From the NCBI RefSeq assembly GCF_024139115.2, contig NC_085139.1, positions 248,677,236 through 248,741,235 on the forward strand: DNA of 64,000 nt. The letters run 5' to 3'. Every line of letters begins with the position of its first letter. Position 1 is the first letter of the stretch. The notes below the pieces were generated by a model. The model worked only from the letters and a program-made list of their open reading frames with translations, had not been told where the DNA came from and did no database searches. The DNA is from Armigeres subalbatus. Its lineage: Eukaryota > Arthropoda > Insecta > Diptera > Culicidae. Made by a program: the position numbers and the translations under genes. This document shows, one piece after another, positions 11,390 to 23,856 of this stretch.

Positions 11390-12475
11390 AAGATGAAGTG
11401 TTTTCGAACCCTAGTGAACGAACGATAGCTGGACCTTCGTGAAGCAATGCAGATACTGTTGGAGACACAACGACCGTTGCTGTTGAGTCAGTCGGCGTCA
11501 AACTAGAATTTCAACCAGATTAGAGACAACATAGCTGGAGAAGAACAGGTGCCGAACCGTGCACCCCTAAAAGTGAAGCTGCCGACATTCCACGCTGACA
11601 GAAAATTATGGAGATCTTTCAAGGACATCTTTGAAACGACAATTCACAGGATATAAAGGATTCAGTGAAGATGCAGTATTTCGTATCGTTTCTGGATGGT
11701 GATGCAAAACGATTGGATAATTCGTTTCCAATTGCGGATGCCAACTACGTTGAAGCATGGGATACGTTAATGAACTTTTACGACAAAATAAAGTTCATTG
11801 TTTTCGTTCTGATTCGTGAATTTGTTGAACAACCAGAGATTCGTAGTGTCACATCTTCCAGTCTACGGAAACTTGTCACTACTTCTGATGAAGTAGTCCG
11901 ACAGCTCAACGCATTGGGTGATGAATAAAATACTCGTGATCCTTGGCTTATTCATCTTTAATGGAAAAACTGGATAACGAAACTCGATCTCTTTGGGCGC
12001 AAATAATCCGTCGATTAAGAAAACCCAACATTTGAGGATTTCTTAAAATTTCTGGACGATCGGTGTGATAAAAGATATTTTAGTTACTAGATAAAGATTG
12101 TCGCTTCGGTTCCCTTTGTTCTGCTGTCCGAAACATGTGTGGTACATACCTGTCAAATCGTATGGATTTTCCTTCTTTGACATTTAGCTCCCCTATCCTC
12201 GCTAGCAAAAGATGTTCCGGACAGCGACGACAGCGACAATCTTTATCTAGTCCCTAAAATATCTTTTGTGTGACGCGTTGGAGACGTGTACGGCATTCAG
12301 AAAAAAAGGCGCAACCAGAGGATGGGAAGAAAGGTGCAGTCGTGCAGTGAAGAAAATACTACAATCGGAAAAAAGGTGACAATGTTACATGGAACAATGG
12401 AAGGAAAAAAGTGCGCGAAATGCTCCAGTGAGCATCCGATCTATGTTTGCGATGACTTTAAAAAATAAACGTGCA
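11390..12475 (+). pseudogene. BEL/Pao gag relic
   Basis: Segments in changing frames include SVTSSSLRKLVTTSDEVVRQ and, beyond the MITE, ALETC followed by KCAKCSSEHPIYVCDDF, a retrotransposon zinc knuckle. The codons on either side of the 12069-12267 insertion join without loss (phrase FLDDRCDALETC) once one copy of the 6-bp duplication is discounted. Several stops break the frame. As structural protein it would have packaged element RNA; this copy cannot. Confidence 0.75.
12069..12267. mobile_element. 199-bp MITE inside the BEL gag
   Basis: Terminal inverted repeats of about 31 bp begin taaaagatatttta and contain actagataaagattgtcgc, closely matched in inverse at the other end. The 6-bp gtgtga is duplicated at 12063-12068 and 12268-12273. 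The interior has no ORF. The host gag frame confirms exact insertion boundaries. Confidence 0.9.
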
Positions 12476-12499
12476 GTGTAGACGCGAGTTCGCATAGAA

Positions 12500-13825
12500 A
12501 GCAAGGTTGTGCTACAACTGTTTGCGATCATCACAAACGGTGAAAATGTGTTCGTGGAAGGGAGTGTGTCGTAAACCCAAAATGCAGAAAACGCCATCAT
12601 ACACTGCTGTGTCCAAAAGGTGGTGGTGCAAAATCAACCAATCGAACGCTCAAGCCATGGTCAGCCTAACACCCACCAGACGGAGCAGCAAACGAAAGAA
12701 TTCAATTCTATGATGGCACAAGTTGCAATCGTGTTGGTGTCGGAAGTATCGGTTCTACCTACGGCGTTGATATACGTGAAAGCATCGAATGGAAAATTCG
12801 TGAACATTGGGTCGTTGATCGATTCCCGTTTAGAGGCGTCGTTGATTTCAAAAGCAAGCGTCAGTAAACTCCGTTTGTCACTATCAAATGGCAAAATTGT
12901 GGTTTCCGGTTTCGGGCAGCAACAAGCAGGTATAACGCGTGGGATCGTAGAACTGGCAATAGCAAATCGTTCCTGCGAAAAGGTTATTCTGAGAACCAAG
13001 GCTTTCGTGATGAACAAGTCGAAGCAATGAAGGAGGCATCAAGAAGCTACAGCGCTGTGTATGCAGAGGCTTCAGAATCAGTTATCTTTGACACGTATGT
13101 CGATGACTTCCTGTCTTGGTCACAAAGCAAGGTGGAAGCTATACAACGAAGAGACCAGGTCATTGAAATCTTGGAGTCAGCAGGTTTTAACTTGCAAAAA
13201 TAGTCCAGTATTTGTTCGGATCTGTTTCAGGAAGAGAAAAAGACGAAACAAAAGTCATTGAGTGTAAATGCGGTGGATCATTGAAATGCTGGCTCAAGGC
13301 TTTGGGAATTCGATGGATTCATGCAGAGGATATTTTCACGTTCCAAGTCCATCTTGAAGTGAATAGCGTGAATACCAAACAGCAGTAACTTTCGGACGCC
13401 TCGTAAACGTTGAAATCACGTGGGCAGTGCAAAAAACCCGACAGATTGCGTTTCTCGTGGTTTAACACCCGACGAACTAGTGGAACAACAACTGTGGTTC
13501 CATGGCCCAGACTGGTTAAGCGAGGAAGAAGAACAGTGGAAAGCAAGTGATGGTAATTTGAAGAACATTCAGCCGCTACCAGAAGAGCGCAAAGTGAAAG
13601 TGATGCACACATTGGCCCAGCCGCTCAGCAATTACTACGCTGAACGAATAATTCTTGAGCGACTATCAAATTTTGCTTTAATAGTACGTACACTTGTAGT
13701 TTTCAATAAATCTTTGCAAGCGTGGAAAGGAGAAAGGTTTGCAATTGGTATTACACCAGATGAACTACAAGCAGTCAATATAAAACTGGCACGATTGGCT
13801 GAAGAAGACGTTTATAAACAATAGA
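12500..13825 (+). pseudogene. BEL/Pao pol relic: protease, RT fragment, RNase H end
   Basis: A protease-like frame (12620-13030) includes VNIGSLIDSRLEASLISKAS, where the expected D-S-G active site reads D-S-R. The frame after 13030 carries IFDTYVDDFLSW, the RT catalytic motif, but most of RT is absent, so a large deletion joins protease to the end of the palm. From 13420 NPTDCVSRGLTPDEL and LWFHGPDWLSEE are typical of the segment between RNase H and integrase in BEL elements. Confidence 0.8.
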
Positions 13826-13849
13826 TGCAGGTTCTAGCGAGAGGAAATA

Positions 13850-14870
13850 TTATTTCGCTTAAGAACAAACTAGCTTCTTTGTACTCTTTCTTGGACAACA
13901 ATGGCACAATGCGTGTGGGAGGTCGTCTTCAGAAGCACGCTATGGTTATGACATCAAACACCCAATAATTCTACCTCGTGATCATCGAGTAACGGATCTC
14001 TTGCTGAAAGACCTACACTTGCGTAACCTTCACGCAGGTCCGACACTGCTAACAGCTACTGTGAACCAGCACTGTTGGGTCATTGGAATACGAACAGCGG
14101 TGCGACACCCCAATTTGTCTATGCTCTTAAGCGGTTCATTGCTAGGCGAGGTTACCCGAAACAGATATGGTCCGACAATGGCACGAATTTTGTCGGAGCT
14201 GACCGTTATCTTCAGGAGCTCCAATGTGCATTGAAAGTAAATAGCAAGATGGCGGAACAGTTGTTATCTAATTTGAGCATCAAATTGATATTTAATCCAC
14301 CTTCTGCTGCTCACCGAGGAGGTATTTGTGAAGCTGCAGTGAAAAGTGTGAAGGGGCACTTCCTTGCAGTTGTAGGATCTAAAGCAATCACTTATGAAGG
14401 TTTAACAACAATACTCACACAAGTGGAGGCTTGCCTCAATTCACGCCCCATGTATGCCACGTCCAACAATCCCGACAACTATGATGTGCTGACGCCCGGA
14501 CATTTTTTGATCGGGCAGCCACTGAACTTAATCCCGGAGCCCGATGTGTCGGTCGTTTCTACTAATAGGTTGGACATGTGGCAAAGACTGCATAAGAAAA
14601 CCATCGAAGTCTGGAAACGTTGGCGTGACGAATATTTGATAAGCCTACAACCACGTGTGAAATGGCGCTCAGGCGAGGATATGCGAGATTTGAAGGAGTA
14701 CCACCTGGTTATCGTTAAAAATGACAATACTCTGCCCGCTTAATGGGAGCTGGGCCGTGTTGTGAAGGTATATCCAGACTCTACTGGCATTGTCCGCACC
14801 GTTACCTTGCGACGTGGACAAGCTGATTATCTACGGCTGATCCAGAAGATTTGCCCACTACTACCAGATT
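13850..14870 (+). pseudogene. BEL/Pao integrase and DUF5641-like C-terminus
   Basis: An open stretch (14075-14743) contains IWSDNGTNFVGA and later AHRGGICEAAVKSVKGHF, which match the second Asp and the Glu of the integrase D,D,E core. CLNSRPMY and LTPGHFLIGQPL follow, as usual in this class, then WQRLHKKTIEVWKRWRDEYL. Codons for the first Asp region and part of the zinc domain are lost or frameshifted near 13920-14090. A TAA at 14742 interrupts before GRVVKVYPDSTGIVRTVTL, the normal C-terminal phrase. Confidence 0.87.
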
Positions 14871-15064
14871 GAGGCATGCTGCCTCAAGGTGGGGGAGGTT
14901 GCTTCGGCCTTTCGCCCAATGTTAGTTACTTCGGATTTCTTGGCAGACATCTAAAGACAATAACTTTGACTAGCGTGCTAAAGTGGAAATGTAGCAAACA
15001 ATGCAAAACTAGCTTATATATTTGCGAAAAAGAGCGCAAGCATAGAGAGCCTCTCTTTTGCCCA

Positions 15065-15224
15065 TGATCCATTAATAACGTAACGCAAAAATTGGCCGTT
15101 TTCAAGCACCCCCCCCATGTCACAGTTTTTGTATGAATCATTGAATAGATCGTATAGATTGTCACACTTCGAACAACCCCTCCCCCTCTCAGCGTTACGT
15201 AATTTATAGATGCGCCCTACGACC
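15065..15224. mobile_element. MITE in the BEL 3' LTR region
   Basis: Ends read gatccattaataacgtaacg and, inverted, a related gcgttacgtaatttatagatgc form. Inside are C-rich runs (caccccccccatgtcac and aacccctccccctctc). I remember this short repeat as very common in Aedes. It interrupts the presumptive 3' LTR of the BEL relic. Confidence 0.6.
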
Positions 15225-15587
15225 TATTCTCTAAGCAATCTACAAATGTTACAAGCTTTAACAGAATTAAAAATCGACAAATAAAAAACTGATATTTCGG
15301 CAATATTTACGTTAATTATCAGATTTACGGCAAATTAGTTGCAGATTTTCAGCAACTTTGAGTCAACCTTGTACGATTACACAATCCTACTTTATTGAGC
15401 GCAATTGCTGATGAAGCTGTGTTGTGACGCCAGACATAACTAAATAGTCATCCTACTCGGTTGGCATTGCACAAAAAATGCGTGTGAAAGAATTGGTTTT
15501 AAAAATATATTGTTCTAGTTCGGCTATGTGCCTGGTGTTGGAAATTTGATCTCATCAGTAGCTTCCTGAGCTGCGGAGGACGATGGA
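15225..15587. other. AT-rich DNA, rest of LTR or flank
   Basis: Nothing is recognised except that it may hold the end of the BEL 3' LTR. Confidence 0.3.
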
Positions 15588-15662
15588 GGTCCTTCGTACC
15601 TTAGTAGGGAGAGCACCTGTCTAGCGTACTGGTTTCGTGGGATCAAACCCCACCGAAGGAAG
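15588..15662 (+). mobile_element. tRNA-like SINE head, truncated
   Basis: The stretch has an A-box-like ttagtagggagagcacc, an anticodon-arm-like ctgtctagcgtactgg and a B-box-like gtgggatcaaacccc, at the spacing of a tRNA. Mismatches in the B-box and lack of acceptor-stem pairing argue against a working tRNA gene. I read it as a SINE fragment or tRNA pseudogene. Confidence 0.5.
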
Positions 15663-15749
15663 TGGTTACCCTCCAATACATTTTTCAAACTAAATCTTTC
15701 ATATGTTGTGCAATTGCCCAAATCGAGTTTCAGACATAGTAATGTATAA

Positions 15750-18700
15750 AACGCTCATAAGACCGGTGGTCTTCACAGTGTTCCCAGCTCCCCAGGCACT
15801 CCAACCCAGAATTCTCTTTAACCTTGTTCAGCTTTCCCTAATGGTGAAGCATAACGTACCCAAACGCCACCTGACGAATGAAAACTGAATGGGTAGGACC
15901 ATTACAGCGTCCCTTTGGATAGCCTTGTAACACCCAAATGGACCCCTAAAACATCATGTTCCCCCCATCGATCAACGCAACACATCTGAGGTATCATCGC
16001 CCCTACCTGTGTCGGATGCGGAATCAAGCGATACTCTCGCCTCCCATACTTCCACTGAAGGTCAATCTCTGTCTTCAATGGAACAAGTTTTGGAACAATC
16101 TGCTAGGTTTGCTGACGAACAACAGTTTACCCTAGATCATAGCCCTACAGGAGGTTAACCGTGTCGCTTCCACTTCCCTGGATCGTTCCCTCGGAGAGAA
16201 ATACAAGTGGATATGTAAGGTAGGTACAAATATACGGCACTCAGTAGCGATAGGTATCCTTCGGGAGATCCCCTATGATGTCTTTCAGATTGTGGAAGAT
16301 CTCCCAGTCAATCGTTAGAGTCCGACTCCGAGGAAGCACTCCTATCAGTGTAGTGAATGATTACCTCCCCTACGGAGCAATCTCCAACATTAAGGTTGTG
16401 GTTGCATGTCTGATCCCTGAGACTTTCGAGGAGGCTGATCTCGTTCCCTAGAATTATGATATTCCTATCTTTTTCAATGGCCACTCGCCCACCGCCATTG
16501 ATGTGACTGTTAGCCGGTCTCTTTTTCAGGTGTTAAAATGGAGGTCCCCATTACGGAAGCAACTACTACCCAATTCAGGTCACTGCGAACGCCTTTGTCA
16601 CTAAGAGGGCTCGATGGCGGTGCGATGCCGCTGACTGGGAATCATTCGACGCGAGAAGTATCCCGCTAACGCTCTCCGACTTCGCCAAGGTCGTCCTTGA
16701 CGCCGCTGTTTCTTCCATTCTCCTGAAACTAGTACTCAACGTGAAGGAAGGGCTTTGCGCTGGGTGGTTGGATGAGACGCGTCGAGCCGTCAAAGCCAGA
16801 AGGAAGGCTCTCCGAGCGCTCAGGAGGCTTCCCCCTGGACACCCGAAAAAGGTAAGTGCATTTGAGGATTACAAGCATAAACACTATGAATGCCGTGCAA
16901 TCAGGCGACAAATTAAAACAATTGGAGGATACTGGATATTCCGCAATCTGGGGAAAAGTCAACGCGCTAAGTGGCAAGCGATAATGTGATCATCCGAATC
17001 AATGTAGATGGGACATTGATTCGGATGACCACACTATCTCCGACCCACCGGAGGTGGCCAATGCACTCGGGGAATACTTTTCAACACTCGTATCGGTAAG
17101 TGGCTACCCGAGCAAAAGTCTGAAATAATAATGAGAGCATATTATAGAAAACATATTTTGATTTCGACATCAAATTGAAATCATAATTTGTTTTCAAATA
17201 TGAATCATCATGATTGATTACATATTTTAATCTCATTTTGCTGTAGATTTGTAAATTGTACGATTTGCTCTCATCGATAACAGGAATAGTTTTCGATTTG
17301 ATGTTACAGTAAGATTTTTCTGCTATACATTTAGTTATGTTAACCGTTAAAACGACCAAAAAGATATCAATATAAGTAATAATAATCGGCGATTTCATAA
17401 CATCAAAACAAGTTATGGATTTTCTCTCACGCTTTGCTCGGGTATCCAGCCAAGTTCCAAAGGCTATTAGCCGCAAGAACCCCAAACCTGCAGAATTTTA
17501 GAGTCCCGCTGGACTTCCTGGGTTCCTCAATGAACCAGCCCTTTGATTTGCTGAGCTTTCCTACGCTCTCGCCAGAAACAGCGGGAAATCTTCTTGCCCC
17601 GATGGGTTAGGTTATCCAATGTTGAAGAACGGAATTGCGGCCAGAAAAAGCGTTCGCGGACCATAACCTCGTAAAGATCCTCAGTGTCTCCATTGACCGA
17701 GGACTATCTTTAACACTTCGCTTCAGAGCGATAAAGGCCAACTGCAAATCGAGGAATAATCTTATAAAACGCTTTCCAAACCATATAGGACTAATAACAA
17801 GGCTTCCCACTTCCGGATAGGCCAAACTCTAATCGACAATCGAATACGGTATGAACTGGAGCTGACTTGCCTTGCTCGCAGGAAGGTTATCAGCATATTA
17901 CTTACGGTTTTTAATCAGTACCTTCCTCCCGTCAATCTCCAACCAACCACCCCCCCCCCCCCTCCCGCAGGGGTTAGGATCCACTGGCACGGAGCGAGGA
18001 GCTAGCACTCCCCTATAGCCAACGTCAAACGCTCCATTGCGATGCGCTTCAAAAGAGGGAACTACTCGTAAGCTCTGCGTAGATCCAGAGCTGTTCAGCA
18101 CAGACTACAGGAACCATGAGCACTCCTATACGGACGGGTCTGTCTCAAGACAAGGGCTCGGCTTAGGCGTCACCGGAAATAGTATCACAATCTCTGACGG
18201 CCTACCCGGACAATACTGCATTTTTCGGCGGAAACTGCATCCCCGCTTTCACTCTGTCCGACAAACTGATCCTTATCTTCATGGCCTCTGCCAGTTCCAT
18301 CGCTGCGCTACAAATCGACAATCCGAAGCATCTATAGATTTAGTTCATACTTGTATGCCTCCAGTCCATCATATTCGTTTGGTTTCAGAATACACTGGGG
18401 TGCCAGGAAACGTCACTGTGGACATTTTAGCTGGAGTTGGTTTTCGAGGCCGAGGCTATGCGCCATCTTAAAAGATGGGTCTCCCGGGCACCTCAACCCG
18501 GGGGTTAATCCCATCCATCGATATTTGCAGGCCTCCCTGAATCTTCAGCGTTGTAAGTGCCCCGTCCCCAGTGATCAGGCTACCCGAGCACCAATACCTC
18601 TTCTTCTCAACCGCATCTCCAACATGGTAATCTGGGAAAGACCCTCCCAAACTACGTTTAAGCACGTCTTATTCCGTTTGCCACTAATCAACTACATCCT

Positions 18701-18830
18701 GCTTTGCAGCAACTTGAAAATTACCCCTTATACCCTCTGCAACGCTCTGTGTTCTTTCATGAGCGATCTGAAAAACTTGTTAACTAATAATTTGATCAGT
18801 TCTGCAGAAACGCTCTACTCTGACTGACTG
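15750..18830 (+). mobile_element. Decayed LINE with RNase H domain
   Basis: Plus-strand fragments follow LINE ORF2 order. At 16741-16989 AGWLDETRRAVKARRKALRA is the linker before RT. Near 17030-17100 DPPEVANALGEYFSTLVS is typical of the RT entry. At 18120-18140 SYTDGSVS is the first RNase H motif, and at 18375-18450 EYTGVPGNVTVDILAGVG resembles the last RNase H motif. RT palm motifs are lost. RNase H places it with I/LOA/R1-type LINEs. Dense stops show age. Confidence 0.7.
17107..17442. mobile_element. 336-bp MITE in the LINE, CCCGAGCAAA ends, TA duplication
   Basis: The ends cccgagcaaa and tttgctcggg are inverted and flanked by TA at 17105-17106 and 17443-17444. The interior is far more AT-rich than the host LINE and has no transposase. 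Two other elements here (27043-27642 and 56247-56567) have related CCCG-starting ends. Confidence 0.8.
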
Positions 18831-19124
18831 GCTATAGTAGTGTTATATCATGAGAACAGCGCACTTCGTCATTGGATAATCGTAATTTGGTTACCATAAC
18901 TAGCCACTCGGCCTAAGTTCACTTCAATGTGGATGACAACCGCTTCCTAATGTACCAGTTTTTTTCGTTCTACTTCTAATATCGTCCAGCTTGTATCACT
19001 CAGCAAAATTTTGACTATTTGAATGTGTTTTATTTTAAGTTGCTTTTGTATGCGGAGGCCCTTTTGGTTGGACCTGATGGATGCTGGCATCAGCCCCTCC
19101 CTTAGCCAGTGGCTTTCTACTTTA

Positions 19125-21420
19125 CTTATGGGTCCTGTACACCTCCGAAGGTGCAAAAGGGCCGACTTGAAAGATCTCTATCCTGAGCTATGGCCAACTA
19201 TCGATTTAACCTGTTGTCAGGTCAACAGAATTATATACCGCAGGCATCTATTGATGAACACCTGCAACCGTTGAGTGTTCTCCACAGATACACACCATGT
19301 TTCGCTAGCGTATAACAGCACAGATTTCACGTTAGAGTTGAAAATTCGTATTTTGGTGCGTTCACTTATATGCCTGTTTTTCAGATATTTTAAGCTCGCA
19401 AAGGCAGCCCTTGCTTTCTTGATCCGTGCGCCTATGTCGATCTTGGTACCGCCGTCTGTTGCCATACCAATATATTGGAAGCTATATGGTTCACACAGGA
19501 TCTTACGGCACGGAATCCGGCCTGCTGCCACCGGAAAGTCGCATCGATCTTCTTCTGAATCCGGGATAGGATAACTTTGCATAGAACTTTGAGAACGGTA
19601 CCCAGCAACATAATGCCGCGCCAGTTATCGCATACAGTCAGGTTACCCTTTGTGGGAACCTTCACTAAGATACCTTGCATTCATTCGACCGGGAAAGTTG
19701 CGGTGTCTCAGATATGACGAAATAAACGATGCAAAAGTTAAACGTATGTCATGGGGTCAACTTTTAGCACCTCGACTGATTATTCGATTTCATGCTTTGT
19801 ATGGCTGTTTGAATCTCTATTATTATTTTTTATTTATTATTTATTCAGACTAAGGCCGAAGTGGCCTGTGCGGTATATAAGAGTCTCCTCCATTCGGCTC
19901 GGTCCATGGCTACACGTCGCCAACCACGCAGTCTACGGAGGGTCCGCAAGTCATCTTCCACCTGATCGATCCACCTTGCCCGCTGCGCACCTCGCCTTCT
20001 TGTGCCCGTCGGATCGTTGTCGACAGGGTTACTGTCCGACATTCTGGCTACGTGCCCGGCCCATCGCAGTCGTCCGATTTTCACGGTGTGAACGATGGAT
20101 GGTTCTCCCAACAGCTGATGCAATTCGTGGTTCATTCGCCTCCTCCACGTACCGTCCGCCATCTGCACCCCACCATAGATGGTACGCAGCACTTTCCTTT
20201 CGAAAACTCCAAGTGCGCGTTGGTCCTCCACGAGCATCGTCCAGGTCTCGTGTCCGTAGAGGACTACCGGTCTAATGAGCGTTTTGTAGATTGTCAGTTT
20301 GGTACGGCGGCGAACTCTATTCGATCGGAGCGTCTTGCGGAGTCCAAAGTACGTACGATTTCCAGCCACTATGCGTCTCCGAATTTCTCTGCTGGTGTCA
20401 TTTTCGGCAGTCACCAGTGAGCCCAAGTACACAAATTCTTCTACCACCTCGATTTCGTCACCACCGATGCAAACTCGCGGTGGGTGGCTCACATTGTCTT
20501 CTCTTGAACCTCTTCCTATCATGTACTTCGTCTTCGACGTGTTGATGACTAGTCCGATCCGCTTAGCTTCCCTCTTCAGTCTGATGTAGGCTTCCTCCAT
20601 CTTCTCAAAGTTACGTGCCATAATATCTATGTCGTCGGCGAAACCAAATAGCTGGACGGACTTATTGAAAATTGTACCACTCGTGTTAATCCCTGCTCTT
20701 CGTATTACCCCTTCCAAAGCGATGTTGAATAGCAAACACGAAAGACCATCACCTTGCCGTAACCCTCTGCGGGTTTCGAAGGGACTCGAGAATGCTGAAA
20801 CTCGAACTACGCACATCACCCGATCCATCGTCGCCTTGATCAACCGTATCAGTTTATCCGGAAAACCGTGTTCGTGCATTAGCTGCCATAGCTGGTCCCG
20901 ATCGATTGTATCATATGCGGCTTTGAAGTCGATGAATAGATGATGTGTGGGCACGTTGTATTCGCGGCATTTCTGCAGTACTTGGCGAATGGCGAACACC
21001 TGGTCCGTGGTGGAGCGTTCGCCCATAAAACTCCGCCTGGTACTGCCCCACGAGCTCCCTTGCAGTTGGTGCTAGTCGACGGCATAAAATTTGGGAGAGT
21101 ACCTTGTAGGCGGCGTTCAGCAATGTGATTGCGCGGTAGTTGCTACAATCCAGCTTATCGCCCTTTTTGTAGATGGGACACACGACACCTTCCATCCACT
21201 CCTGCGGCAAAACTTCCTCCTCCCAAATCTTGGTAATGACCCAGTGCAGCAGTGATGTAACTTCGGTATTGGCGCGTGTTATACGTCGGATCCTAGGCAG
21301 ATCATGCCGAGGTGGTGGTAGCCTGGCCGGCACTTGAAAAAGTTGTTTCAAGTCTCGAACCAGCGCTTAAGCTGGTCAGTTGGGTCGGTCAATAATTGCT
21401 GCGCTTTGGCTTTCTAGCAT
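19125..21420 (-). mobile_element. RTE/JAM-like LINE fragment, split by another LINE
   Basis: On the minus strand two blocks (21420-21248 and 19818-19125) match the RTE-like copy at 47-50 kb: RHDLPRIRRITRANTE, then GNLTVCDNWRGIMLLGTVLK, then RTKIRIFNSNVKSVLLYASE, and the shared 3' end with tgtacaggacccataag. The region matching 50036-50278 is deleted near 19215. Between the blocks lies a different LINE (19819-21247). Stops and frameshifts are common. Confidence 0.83.
19819..21247 (-). mobile_element. LINE (FADDIDI family) inserted in the RTE relic
   Basis: The minus strand has a nearly intact 393-codon frame (21026-19845). It contains HHLFIDFKAAYDTIDR, ETRRGLRQGDGLSCLLFNIA and LFGFADDIDIMA, the RT palm with F-A-D-D, then VEEFVYLGSLVTAENDTSRE and ALGVFERKVLRTIYGG of the thumb and tail. 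The upstream RT fingers read PIYKKGDKLDCSNYRAITLL in another frame (21351-20911). Host RTE sequence continues on both sides at catcactgct and agagattcaaac. The 3' tail is aataaataataaat-like. It is 5'-truncated inside RT, with no endonuclease. Confidence 0.9.
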
Positions 21421-22073
21421 TGGCATTATCACTGACAAGTGAAGAACTGAAGATCCTTTCAAAATTCACACATGTATAGAGAAAAATGTCGCCTGACTCT
21501 ATGTGCCCACCTCGTCTTTTCCAAGGCTAGCATCTACGCATATATATTTTTTAATTAATTTGTTAAAAAGCTCCTATTCATGTTGGAAACTTGTATTATA
21601 GACAATAATAAGCCCTTCTATGCACAGTTTATAAAACTTCTAACTAACCTAAAATATGAGATGGAACATTGCTATATACTTGAAACTGTGCCGAAGGATA
21701 TAAAGGAAATGAAGATGTGCGTATTGTGAACCAACAGTTTCATGACCATCCCTGTGTGTGATTAGTCAATAATGTGCGGTATGTGCATCTTAATAATAAA
21801 TGTTAATCTCATTCTTCTTAGTACAATATCCAATTTACATTACAATTAATAAAGCTCAACAATTTTCGCAGGACCAAACAAGCAAACAGGCAAGCAACAA
21901 GATATTGACACGCACTATCCACTTTAGTAGATGCATTTAATAAGACACTTTAGTAGATAATCTAATCACTTAGATGAAAGCCAATTAGCAGACAGTATTG
22001 AGGTTAAAAACAAAATTATATATAAATAAAATGGCGCAACGCGATAATAAATTAAATCAAAAAAGAGTCTTAC
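21421..22073. other. Stim intron, AT-rich
   Basis: Nothing recognised. A short cagacaagcaaacaggcaagcaa patch near 21868-21900 is low complexity. Confidence 0.3.
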
Positions 22074-22129
22074 CTCATCAAGCAAAATAACGCGGTTGTC
22101 TTCATCTTTACTCTCCGCGATATCCTTTC
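22074..22129 (-). CDS. Possible alternative Stim exon (weak)
   Basis: After the microexon phase (one base left) this 56-base segment would read GKDIAESKDEDNRVILLDE with an acceptor ggatag and a strong donor gaggtaaga. The acidic sequence would suit a Stim tail. But 56 bases end in phase 0, while the next exon at 6144 needs phase 1, so inclusion would shift the frame into an early stop. The acceptor also lacks a good pyrimidine tract. It could be an alternative exon giving a shorter tail, or chance. Confidence 0.28.
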
Positions 22130-23856
22130 CTATCCTTCTCGAAACAAACCGATACGTTGTGAAAATGAACAATGGACAATGGTAGTTGGAGGCGTTTCCC
22201 TCTAAATCATGTAGTCTGATTGATTTTATTCGTAGTTTCGCAAACGATTTCGGGAGAAGCATGTTTCCGATCGAATAAAAGCCAAATTAATATACGGGGG
22301 GATGCAATGAGTTTCAGAAACAGATCAGAAGGAAGCCATTCGGGGGATCAACGCGGTCGTCGCCGTTAGATCAGGTGAGGAAATATGAGTACATTCAGGG
22401 TACACGCAATATAAACAACAGTGGAACTGGAATAATGAACGGAACGGGCCAGGGTAGTATGGAACAAATAAAAACAGAAACAAGCGATTTTTGAATGTAA
22501 TAGAAACGTGGCTTTACTCGAAATAAATAAATCGGTAAAAAAAAGATATAATTAACACGAACAAAACATAGACTTAAAACAGTAAACAGAGCGGTTTATC
22601 TTCGCTTACGATTAAAGATGCCTTAAGTCGTACATTATTTAGCTGGTTGCGATTAAATATTAGTTCCAATAATATTTTCTCTCAATTCTAATTTTTTTTC
22701 AGGCCTAAATTATCTGAAAGATGTAAGACAAAGCAGTTTAAGCATCATTTTTATGACCGGCGCAGGTCTGATTAGATTTATAGGAGTTCGAGCCTTCGGT
22801 ATCAGCTTATTATGTTTATTTGTGATAATATAAGCTTACACAATATAAGAGAGATTTGAGCGATTCGTTAGAAAAAAGGAGTTATTTTCCTAAAATTCTT
22901 ATATTGGAAATTTTTAATTATGTCACTGCCTTTTTCGCTTGTTTGCCTGCATAAATCAATATAACCAATTTTTCGTAAAGGATTAGGATTTTAAAGGATA
23001 CCAATTAAGACGTAAGTATACAACAGATATTGCACATAGGATTTTTCCTTATTTAAGCACTTTCTTCGAGTATTTATGGCTTTATAACTGCCGTTTTTTT
23101 TATAAAGATATAAACTAACATGGATGGGGTGCACATCTTTTCAAGAAAAAAAGGTACCTAACCTCTAATAAAATGGTTTAAGCACGTGTTCGAAAATTGG
23201 AAACAAAATTCATGAACAACATTTTAATTTTGTGGCATAGTCTACATCCTTTTTCTGAATTAAATTTCAGAAGCGAAATAATCTTCTGTCTGCTCGACTC
23301 GCAATTATTCAGGAAAACATACTTGAAAACCACTTTCTACACTGATGTTTTACGGATGTTTGTGTTTGTGACGGCGTGCTACAAACTAAAAATAAGGCAT
23401 CTTGGGGTTTTCAAACCACCCTTACCATGTACAATTAAAAGCTATTTTAACTAATAACACTCCAAGTATTGTTCATGGTTTTAAAACAGTTTGATAAAAC
23501 ATAGTCTGTTCTATAACTATTCTTCGGAAATCTCATACAACAGCCTATGTTACCATAAACACACCAAGCCTCTAAACGCACATAGTTTAGAATCCTTATA
23601 ATGTTTACCGCAACTGATTTATAGCAAACTAAACATCATATGTGTAAATGAAGAGTAAAACCATACTAACAAACCGAAGAAGTTAGAACCAAAAACGGAC
23701 GTGAGCTCGACTATCTCGATGATGCAATGAGTCACATTCCAATCCAAATTCCAATGATCATTGGAAGAAATAAACTGGATGATGATGGGGTAGTCGTCAG
23801 AGCGCACAGTTACTCGGATGAAAACATAGAAAAGTTATCAAAGCTGAACTGCTTAC
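22130..23856. other. Stim intron, AT-rich
   Basis: I see no exon or clear repeat. It is one of the longer stretches in the window without obvious transposon structure. Confidence 0.35.

Larger units (their letters stand above)
11191..15240 (+). mobile_element. BEL/Pao LTR retrotransposon relic
   Basis: Domains occur in BEL/Pao order: gag with zinc-finger remnants, a protease-like part, a piece of reverse transcriptase with YVDD, the end of RNase H, integrase and a C-terminal DUF5641-like part. A purine-rich tract (aaggtgggggagg, 14886-14898) precedes the likely 3' LTR, which is itself interrupted by a MITE at 15065-15224. Multiple stops and large internal deletions in RT, RNase H and integrase make it inactive. 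Confidence 0.85.

Noticed and set aside
17081..17485. 134-codon minus-strand frame
   Set aside because: Lies within an AT-rich MITE and runs across its ends into LINE sequence.
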